A DNA stretch of 10,763 nt from an uncultured Sphingobacteriales bacterium (GTDB taxonomy: Bacteria > Bacteroidota > Bacteroidia > Chitinophagales > Chitinophagaceae): the NCBI GenBank assembly GCA_946479435.1, contig CAMLFX010000100.1:1-10763 (forward strand), read 5' to 3'. Position numbers and translations under genes: made by a program. Positions 6,771 to 10,763 of this stretch are shown here, one piece after another. Positions within the stretch are counted from its first letter, which is position 1, and every line of letters begins with the position of its first letter. The notes beneath the pieces were generated by a model that worked only from the letters and a program-made list of their open reading frames with translations, made no database searches and was not told the origin of the DNA.

Positions 6771-7325
6771 TTATTTACCAGCTGCCTTACCTGCTTTACG
6801 GCGAACGATTTCGTCAGAGTAACGCACACCCTTACCTTTATATGGTTCAGGCTTACGAAGGCTACGTATTTTTGCAGCTACAGCACCTAACAGTTGTTTG
6901 TCGTTAGACTCAAGGATGATCCTTGGGTTTTGACCTTTTTCAGCAGTTGCAGAAGCTTTTATTTCTTTCGGAAGATCGAAAATGATGTTGTGAGAGAAAC
7001 CAAGAGCCATATCTATTTGCTGGCCTTGTACCGCAGCACGATAACCCACACCCACTAGTTCCAATTCCCTTTTAAACCCTTCAGAAACACCTTTCATCAT
7101 ATTAGCGATGAGTGAACGGTAAAGACCATGCAATGCACGATGACGGATCTGATCGGTAGGGCGAGAAACAACTATTTCATCGTTTACCATTTCCACTTTA
7201 ATATCGCGATCTATCTTTTCAGTCAGTTCGCCTTTAGGGCCTTTCAGGGTAACCTCGTTAGCAGGACTTACAGTCATTGTAACTCCTTTTAATACCGGGA
7301 TTGTTTTTTTACCTATACGAGACAT
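6771..7325 (-). CDS. rplF: Large-subunit ribosomal protein uL6
   Basis: uL6 binds 23S rRNA near the factor-binding site of the 50S subunit. The 184 residues form the usual two repeated domains. They start MSRIGKKTIPV and include VTLKGPKGEL (about 25-34) and RELELVGVGYRAAVQG (about 85-100). The C-terminal signature PEPYKGKGVRY is at about 159-169, followed by a basic tail RRKAGKAAGK. E. coli L6 has 177 residues. The start is ATG. Spacers on both sides are long (93 nt before, 109 nt after) and both hold inverted repeats. Confidence 0.97.
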   Translation of the reverse strand: MSRIGKKTIPVLKGVTMTVSPANEVTLKGPKGELTEKIDRDIKVEMVNDEIVVSRPTDQIRHRALHGLYRSLIANMMKGVSEGFKRELELVGVGYRAAVQGQQIDMALGFSHNIIFDLPKEIKASATAEKGQNPRIILESNDKQLLGAVAAKIRSLRKPEPYKGKGVRYSDEIVRRKAGKAAGK

Positions 7326-7362
7326 CGTAATTAGTTTTTATATTGTTATGATTGTTGAGCCC

Positions 7363-7390
7363 GACCGGTCAGCCTTGTATAGGCACGGCT
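7363..7390 (-). other. Self-complementary GC-rich patch in the rpsH-rplF spacer
   Basis: The otherwise AT-rich spacer contains the 8-bp palindrome GACCGGTC (7363-7370) next to GCCT/AGGC arms (7372-7375 and 7381-7384, loop 5 nt) enclosed by AGCC/GGCT (7371-7374 and 7387-7390). Alternative folds compete and no single long stem wins. Its location about 40 nt before the rplF start resembles the structured spacers elsewhere in the cluster. Confidence 0.3.
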
Positions 7391-7418
7391 TAATGTATCA
7401 GCCTCTAATTACTTTCTA

Positions 7419-7817
7419 TTAATAAATATTGCAAAGAACTTCACCACCTACATTTTGTGTACGCGCTTCTTTATCAGTCATTACACCTTTCGATGTAGAA
7501 ACGATAGCGATACCCAAACCATTCATCACGCGGCGTATTTCAGCCGGCTTTGCATACTGACGCAGACCCGGACGGCTTACGCGTTCTAAAGACCTGATAG
7601 CAGGTTCTTTAGAGTTTGCATCATATTTCAATGCTATTTTGATGATACCTTGTTTGTTATCATCTTCAAATTTATACTTCAGGATATAACCTTTATCATA
7701 AAGGATCTCTGTCATGCGTTTTTTAACGTTCGATGCAGGGATCTCTACTATACGGTGACGCGCCATTTGCGCGTTACGGATGCGGGTTAAAAAGTCTGCT
7801 ATAGGATCTGTTACCAT
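7419..7817 (-). CDS. rpsH: Small-subunit ribosomal protein uS8
   Basis: uS8 is a primary 16S rRNA binder of the 30S central domain. In E. coli it is also the translational repressor of the spc operon. The 132 residues start [21 protein letters not shown] and contain [20 protein letters not shown] (about 26-45). The conserved RNA-binding C terminus shows [35 protein letters not shown] and the final GGEVLCNIY. Length is typical. The start is ATG with an A-rich leader. Its 99-nt leader holds two hairpins. Whether S8 binds its own mRNA here, as in E. coli near rplE, cannot be told from sequence alone. Confidence 0.97.
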   Translation of the reverse strand: MVTDPIADFLTRIRNAQMARHRIVEIPASNVKKRMTEILYDKGYILKYKFEDDNKQGIIKIALKYDANSKEPAIRSLERVSRPGLRQYAKPAEIRRVMNGLGIAIVSTSKGVMTDKEARTQNVGGEVLCNIY

Positions 7818-7853
7818 TTTTCAGTTTAGTTTGTAAATTGTTTGTTACGAGTA

Positions 7854-7909
7854 TCAGGACATATTTCCTGACTTTGAAACGTTATTCCTTTCTACCTTAT
7901 TACAGGTAG
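7854..7909 (-). other. Two tandem hairpins in the rpsN-rpsH spacer
   Basis: In transcription order, CTACCT/AGGTAG (6 bp, loop GTAATA; 7892-7909) comes first, then TCAGGA/TCCTGA (6 bp, loop AATATG; 7854-7871). They are separated by 20 nt, and the second lies 36 nt before the rpsH ATG. No U tract follows either. This is the leader of the S8 gene, so a regulatory or processing role is possible but unproven. Confidence 0.4.
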
Positions 7910-7916
7910 CAGGTGT

Positions 7917-8186
7917 TTACCAGGAAGCTTTACGTACTCCAGGTATTTTGCCATCCAAAGCCATTTCGCGGAACATCACACGGCACAGGCCAAAGTGGCG
8001 CATGTAACCTTTAGGACGGCCTGTAAGCTGGCAACGGTTCTTTAAACGTGTAGGTGAAGAGTTTTTGGGAAGTTTATCTAACCCAGCGTAGTCACCTGCA
8101 GCTTTAAGAGCGGCGCGCTTTTCAGCATACTGAGCCACCATGCGTTCGCGTTTGCGTTGGCGGGCTTTTACTGATTCTTTTGCCAT
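7917..8186 (-). CDS. rpsN: Small-subunit ribosomal protein uS14, zinc-free form
   Basis: uS14 is a 30S head protein. The 89-residue product is the long, zinc-independent (C-minus) form. The zinc-ribbon CxxC pairs of the short form are absent, and the only cysteines are Cys52 and Cys68. The conserved core [27 protein letters not shown] (50-76) and the terminal [11 protein letters not shown] are clear. The start is ATG, 16 nt after the rplE stop. A 99-nt spacer follows before rpsH. Confidence 0.97.
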   Translation of the reverse strand: MAKESVKARQRKRERMVAQYAEKRAALKAAGDYAGLDKLPKNSSPTRLKNRCQLTGRPKGYMRHFGLCRVMFREMALDGKIPGVRKASW

Positions 8187-8202
8187 TTATTATTCTTTAG
8201 AA

Positions 8203-8778
8203 TTAGTTGTTTTCTTTCTTAATGTTTTTGAAAGGCATACCCAGCTCTTTCAACAATTCGTAAGCTTCTTCGTTAGTTTTCGCAGTAGTTACGAAAGTGA
8301 TATCCATACCACTGATACGAGCTATCTTATCGATGTTTATTTCTGGGAAAATGATCTGTTCAGTAACACCCATAGTATAGTTACCACGGCCGTCGAAAGA
8401 CTTTTCATTGATACCTTTAAAGTCACGCACACGTGGAAGAGTAACAGAGATCATACGATCCAGAAACTCAAACATAGTTGTGCTGCGCAATGTAACGCGG
8501 CAGCCGATAGGCATTGCTTTACGAAGCTTAAAGTTTGATATATCTTTTTTAGACAAGGTAGGTACAGCCTTTTGGCCAGAGATGTTGGTCATCTCGTTTA
8601 CCGCGTCATCTATAAGCTTTTTGTCTGCAACAGAACCTTTAACACCCTGGTTCAAGCATATCTTTACCAGGCGGGGGCATTGCATAACGGTTGAGTAGCC
8701 AAACTTCTTCATCAAAGCAGGTACTACTTCTTCTTTATATTTGCTCTGTAAACGAGGAATATATGTTGTCGTTTTCAT
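8203..8778 (-). CDS. rplE: Large-subunit ribosomal protein uL5
   Basis: uL5 binds 5S rRNA and contacts the P-site tRNA and the 30S head from the central protuberance. The 191 residues include [19 protein letters not shown] (about 33-51), [30 protein letters not shown] (about 74-103) and the conserved [21 protein letters not shown] (about 128-148). The C terminus ends [13 protein letters not shown]. The length is slightly above E. coli L5 (179), which is normal for Bacteroidota. Its ATG shares one base with the rplX stop (TAATG), and it has a full AGGAGG Shine-Dalgarno inside the rplX 3' end, so translation is coupled to rplX. Confidence 0.97.
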   Translation of the reverse strand: MKTTTYIPRLQSKYKEEVVPALMKKFGYSTVMQCPRLVKICLNQGVKGSVADKKLIDDAVNEMTNISGQKAVPTLSKKDISNFKLRKAMPIGCRVTLRSTTMFEFLDRMISVTLPRVRDFKGINEKSFDGRGNYTMGVTEQIIFPEINIDKIARISGMDITFVTTAKTNEEAYELLKELGMPFKNIKKENN

Positions 8779-9116
8779 TATTTAACCTCCTCTCCTGATT
8801 TTTTAGAGATACGTACGTAATTTCCTTCTTTACGCTCGCGTTTTATGCGAACCGGACCTTTAGACTTTGCATCCCACAACATAACGTTAGAGATGTGTAT
8901 AGTCGCTTCTTCCTGCACAATGCCACCCTGCGGGTTCTGGGCGTTAGGCTTCAGGTGTTTGGTAACCATATTTACACCTTCAATAAGCACACGGCTTTTT
9001 TGAGGATAAACGGCCAATACCTTACGTGCTTTGCTGCGATCTTTATCATCACCAGCAATTACAACCACGTTGTCGCCTTTCTTAATATTAAACTTAGGTT
9101 GAAATCTCTGTTTCAC
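8778..9116 (-). CDS. rplX: Large-subunit ribosomal protein uL24
   Basis: uL24 is an assembly-initiator protein of the 50S subunit, located near the polypeptide exit. The 112 residues carry the N-terminal KOW fold ([28 protein letters not shown] at about 11-38), then [16 protein letters not shown] and the C-terminal [11 protein letters not shown] and [11 protein letters not shown]. The start is GTG. Upstream in frame there are eight codons without ATG before a TAG, and [15 protein letters not shown] fits the family. The 75-nt spacer before it contains a perfect TAnnTTTG box and a hairpin, so it may be the first gene of an internal transcription unit. Its last codons hold the Shine-Dalgarno of rplE. 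Confidence 0.96.
   Translation of the reverse strand: MKQRFQPKFNIKKGDNVVVIAGDDKDRSKARKVLAVYPQKSRVLIEGVNMVTKHLKPNAQNPQGGIVQEEATIHISNVMLWDAKSKGPVRIKRERKEGNYVRISKKSGEEVK
8785..8790 (-). promoter_or_regulatory. Strong Shine-Dalgarno (AGGAGG) for rplE
   Basis: In the minus-strand RNA AGGAGG lies 7 nt before the rplE ATG, inside the codons for the final Gly-Glu-Glu-Val-Lys of rplX. Other starts in this cluster have A-rich leaders without such a motif, as is usual for Bacteroidota, so this one stands out. Confidence 0.7.
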
Positions 9117-9149
9117 TTTACTATTAGTTAAGTTGTTGAACTATAGCTT

Positions 9150-9169
9150 CCCGTTTTTTCCCAAACGGG
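9150..9169 (-). other. Hairpin at the predicted 5' end of the rplX transcript
   Basis: CCCGTTT and AAACGGG form 7 bp around a GGGAAA loop in the minus-strand RNA. The stem begins 3 nt after the TAnnTTTG box at 9173-9180, so a transcript from that box would carry the hairpin at its extreme 5' end, where such structures protect against decay. No U tract follows on this strand. Confidence 0.5.
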
Positions 9170-9172
9170 CTG

Positions 9173-9180
9173 CAAAGGTA
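9173..9180 (-). promoter_or_regulatory. Internal -7 promoter box upstream of rplX
   Basis: TACCTTTG is an exact TAnnTTTG match in the rplN-rplX spacer, and the extended form TACCTTTGCAGCC is typical of Bacteroidota promoters. A TTG does occur upstream but only 14 nt away, short of the usual 17-23, so the -33 element is doubtful. Initiation would fall near 9167-9169. Confidence 0.5.
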
Positions 9181-9191
9181 CAACATATTTT

Positions 9192-9560
9192 TTACAATAC
9201 TTCAGGGGCCAGGGAAACAATTTTCATGTATCCTTTATCGCGCAGTTCGCGGGCTACCGGGCCGAAGATACGGGTACCACGAGGGTCATCAGAGTTGTTG
9301 AGTAATACTACTGCATTATCATCGAAACTGATATAAGAACCATCTTTACGACGTAATTTCTTCTTTGTGCGTACAATAACGGCTTTAGAAATAGAACCTT
9401 TCTTTACGCCACCACCAGGCAATGCGTCTTTTACGGTAACTACTATCTTGTCTCCGATACCGGCATAGTCTTGTCCCGAATTGCCTAACACGCGTATGCA
9501 AAGCACTTCCTTCGCACCACTGTTATCGGCTACATTGAGCCGGGATTCTTGTTGTATCAT
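9192..9560 (-). CDS. rplN: Large-subunit ribosomal protein uL14
   Basis: uL14 lies at the subunit interface of the 50S and binds 23S rRNA. The 122 residues start [26 protein letters not shown] and include [25 protein letters not shown] (about 43-67). The family signature [44 protein letters not shown] runs to the C terminus. Length equals the bacterial norm (121-123). The start is ATG, 12 nt after rpsQ. In the E. coli layout this is the first gene of spc; here it follows rpsQ so closely that it must share its transcript. Confidence 0.98.
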   Translation of the reverse strand: MIQQESRLNVADNSGAKEVLCIRVLGNSGQDYAGIGDKIVVTVKDALPGGGVKKGSISKAVIVRTKKKLRRKDGSYISFDDNAVVLLNNSDDPRGTRIFGPVARELRDKGYMKIVSLAPEVL

Positions 9561-9572
9561 CTTTAAATAAGA

Positions 9573-9839
9573 TTACTTAGCTTTTTCAATAATTTCTACC
9601 AGGCGCCAGCGTTTTGTTTTGCTCAACGGGCGAGTTTCCATAATACGTACGGTGTCACCAATACCTGCGGTATTTTCTTCATCGTGCGCGTGGAATTTGG
9701 TCGTCTTTTTTACGAACTTACCGTATATAGGGTGTTTTACCTTACGTTCTACAGCTACAGTAATGGTTTTAGTCATTTTGCTGCTGCTTACAACACCTAT
9801 ACGGGTTTTTCTGCGTTTTCTATCAATTGTTGTTGACAT
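9573..9839 (-). CDS. rpsQ: Small-subunit ribosomal protein uS17
   Basis: uS17 is a primary 16S rRNA-binding protein with an OB fold. The 88 residues have a basic N terminus ([12 protein letters not shown]), the strand [34 protein letters not shown], and the signature [25 protein letters not shown] (about 59-83). Length matches the family (80-90). The start is ATG, 13 nt after the rpmC stop and 12 nt before rplN. Confidence 0.97.
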   Translation of the reverse strand: MSTTIDRKRRKTRIGVVSSSKMTKTITVAVERKVKHPIYGKFVKKTTKFHAHDEENTAGIGDTVRIMETRPLSKTKRWRLVEIIEKAK

Positions 9840-9852
9840 CTGTAATTATTTA

Positions 9853-10065
9853 TTAGAAACCTAAAGCTCTCTTGCGCTGTTCAGTTTTCATACGTGCAAT
9901 AGTGCGGCGCAACTGGCGAATAGTAAGCGGGTTTTCAATAGGATTAACCGCATGGCTGAAGTGCATTTTTTTAAGGCGCACTTCTTCATCACTTATCTTA
10001 GCAGAAAGTGCCTGATCATCGAGCGAACGATAATCTTCAACCTTCGCTTTTTTTGCTTTTGCCAT
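9853..10065 (-). CDS. rpmC: Large-subunit ribosomal protein uL29
   Basis: uL29 is a small two-helix 50S protein near the exit tunnel. The 70 residues are almost all helical, highly charged, and end in the conserved NPLTIRQLRRTIARMKTEQRKRA (about 45-67). The length is slightly above E. coli L29 (63). The start is ATG with leader TTTTAATAAAATG. A 96-nt CAACA-rich spacer separates it from rplP, unlike the tight spacing downstream. Confidence 0.96.
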   Translation of the reverse strand: MAKAKKAKVEDYRSLDDQALSAKISDEEVRLKKMHFSHAVNPIENPLTIRQLRRTIARMKTEQRKRALGF

Positions 10066-10094
10066 TTTATTAAAATATTATCTTTTTAATTTAT

Positions 10095-10160
10095 TTGTTG
10101 TCCGTTGTTGTGTTCCTTTACTTTTCGCTGTATACAACAACTTTTTGTTGTTTTTTGTTG
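10095..10160 (-). repeat. CAACA-rich low-complexity spacer between rplP and rpmC
   Basis: In the minus-strand RNA short CAACA or ACAACA words recur, including AAACAACAAA, CACAACAACGG and GGACAACAAAT. One set can fold back: ACAACAA and TTGTTGT (7 bp, loop AAAG; 10134-10151). No U tract follows, so this is not a terminator. Such A/C-rich RNA is mostly unstructured and could aid SD-independent initiation (inference). Confidence 0.45.
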
Positions 10161-10161
10161 C

Positions 10162-10584
10162 TTATGCACCCGTATAATCAGGACGCACTACGAATTTGGT
10201 TCTGATAGGCAGTTTTTGAGCAGCCAGTTCCAGTGCTTCTTTAGCAACTTGCATAGGCACACCATCCAGTTCAAACATAATACGGCCCGGCTTTACCACA
10301 GCAGCCCAGAATTCCAGGTTACCTTTACCTTTACCCATACGCACTTCTTGTGGTTTGCGGGTAATTGGCTTATCAGGGAATATGCGGATCCAAACATTAC
10401 CTTCACGTTTCATGTGGCGGGTCATTGCCTGGCGCGCAGCTTCTATCTGGCGGTTAGTTATCCATTTAGGCTCCATCGACTTCAAACCAAAAGAACCAAA
10501 AGCTACGGTAGCACCGCGCTGTGCGTTTCCTTTAATTCTGCCTTTATGGGCTTTCCTGTGTTTCGTTTTTTTAGGTTGTAACAT
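10162..10584 (-). CDS. rplP: Large-subunit ribosomal protein uL16
   Basis: uL16 is a late-assembling 50S protein by the A site and peptidyl-transferase centre. The 140 residues start [16 protein letters not shown] and contain [14 protein letters not shown] [22 protein letters not shown] (30-51). The conserved loop [29 protein letters not shown] (about 73-101) includes Arg82, which matches E. coli Arg81, the hydroxylated residue in that species. The C terminus [13 protein letters not shown] is typical. Length is near E. coli L16 (136). The start is ATG, 43 nt after the rpsC stop, and sits at the centre of a perfect 17-nt palindrome. Confidence 0.97.
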   Translation of the reverse strand: MLQPKKTKHRKAHKGRIKGNAQRGATVAFGSFGLKSMEPKWITNRQIEAARQAMTRHMKREGNVWIRIFPDKPITRKPQEVRMGKGKGNLEFWAAVVKPGRIMFELDGVPMQVAKEALELAAQKLPIRTKFVVRPDYTGA

Positions 10585-10592
10585 TGTTACAA
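10576..10592 (-). promoter_or_regulatory. Perfect palindrome over the rplP start codon
   Basis: TTGTAACAATGTTACAA is an exact 8+1+8 inverted repeat whose central base is the A of the rplP ATG. In RNA, at least TTGTAAC and GTTACAA (7 bp) can pair around an AAU loop, presenting the start codon at the tip of a hairpin. It could hide or display the start codon, or be chance. No family is assigned. Confidence 0.45.
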
Positions 10593-10627
10593 TATTTTAA
10601 ATAGTTGCTCTACAAAAATTGATTTTA

Positions 10628-10763
10628 CTAACGGCGGCCTCCACGTGTACCACCACCCTGGTTGTTACCACCGCGACGATCTCCACCTCCACCGCGACGA
10701 TCTCCACCTCCACCGCGACGGTCAGAACCACCACCACGTGTATCCGGCAGACGGCCACCACCT
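10628..10763 (-). CDS. rpsC: C-terminal end of ribosomal protein uS3 (partial)
   Basis: Only the last 44 codons and a TAG stop are inside the window; the gene continues past the right edge. The visible residues read GGGRLPDTRGGG and then a Gly/Arg tail with tandem DRRGGGG units, ending in TRGGRR. No uS3 fold is visible, so the identity rests on position (rpsC always precedes rplP in the S10 operon) and on knowledge that uS3 of Bacteroidota often has a basic Gly-rich extension. E. coli S3 ends in a short lysine-rich tail instead. The tail probably contacts RNA at the mRNA entry side (inference). Confidence 0.8.
   Translation of the reverse strand, partial: GGGRLPDTRGGGSDRRGGGGDRRGGGGDRRGGNNQGGGTRGGRR
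10670..10720 (-). repeat. 21-bp tandem repeat coding for DRRGGGG in the rpsC tail
   Basis: Two identical 21-bp units (10670-10690 and 10691-10711) are followed by a partial third that diverges after nine bases. Each keeps the reading frame and encodes seven residues rich in Arg and Gly. Exact identity at third positions suggests a recent slippage duplication. Confidence 0.8.

Noticed and set aside
8140..8538. Plus-strand open frame opposite rpsN and rplE (132 codons)
   Set aside because: It is antisense to two certain ribosomal genes, has no family motif and no promoter; it is a by-product of codon use on the other strand.
10105..10581. Plus-strand open frame of 158 codons opposite rplP
   Set aside because: Composition is Phe/His/Ser-rich as expected for the complement of a basic ribosomal gene, and rplP on the other strand is unmistakable.
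10670..10720. Short tandem repeats resembling a CRISPR array
   Set aside because: Units are directly abutting without spacers, in frame, and encode a Gly/Arg tail.

Overview
The window is a bacterial chromosome segment from the phylum Bacteroidota, most likely a Chitinophagaceae-like or Sphingobacteriia-like member (inference). Several signs agree. Promoters fit the TAnnTTTG -7 consensus of this phylum. Most genes have A-rich leaders and no Shine-Dalgarno sequence. Lgt begins MYP and carries the variant GRLGC...GDGDWG signature. The ribosomal proteins look like Bacteroidota orthologues, including a zinc-free 89-residue S14, and what is taken to be S3 has a Gly/Arg-rich tail. Base composition is moderately AT-rich.

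Layout, left part (1-2667). A tRNA-Cys(GCA), cut by the window edge, lies on the minus strand. It is divergent from lgt (prolipoprotein diacylglyceryl transferase, plus strand). The 126-bp gap between them holds a well-formed promoter for the tRNA and a perfect -7 box so close to the lgt start that the mRNA could be leaderless. lgt ends at a good intrinsic terminator and is followed by a poxvirus/Deinococcus-type DNA topoisomerase IB, also on the plus strand.

Layout, right part (2673-10763, all minus strand). This is the second half of the S10 operon joined to the spc operon. Read in the direction of transcription it is rpsC (3' end only), rplP, rpmC, rpsQ, rplN, rplX, rplE, rpsN, rpsH, rplF, rplR, rpsE, rpmD, rplO, secY, map. 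The genes encode subunits of both ribosomal subunits, the SecY translocon channel and methionine aminopeptidase, so ribosome assembly, membrane insertion and N-terminal processing are co-produced. The run stops at map, which meets the topoisomerase gene tail to tail with 5 bp between them. The infA-rpmJ-rpsM-rpsK-rpsD-rpoA-rplQ block that usually follows is not here.

The gene content is ordinary and no new system made of genes is visible. The unusual part is the spacers of the ribosomal cluster. Several are 50-110 bp and hold clear inverted repeats: a perfect 13-bp hairpin between rplO and secY, a 12-bp hairpin with a UACG tetraloop after rplF, a GGAA tetraloop hairpin before rpsE, two tandem hairpins before rpsH, a perfect TAnnTTTG box plus a 5'-end hairpin before rplX, a CAACA-rich spacer before rpmC, and a perfect 17-nt palindrome centred on the rplP start codon. 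Together they suggest the cluster is cut into several expression units by attenuators, internal initiation or mRNA processing. No stretch longer than about 110 bases in the cluster, or 126 bases elsewhere, lacks a gene.
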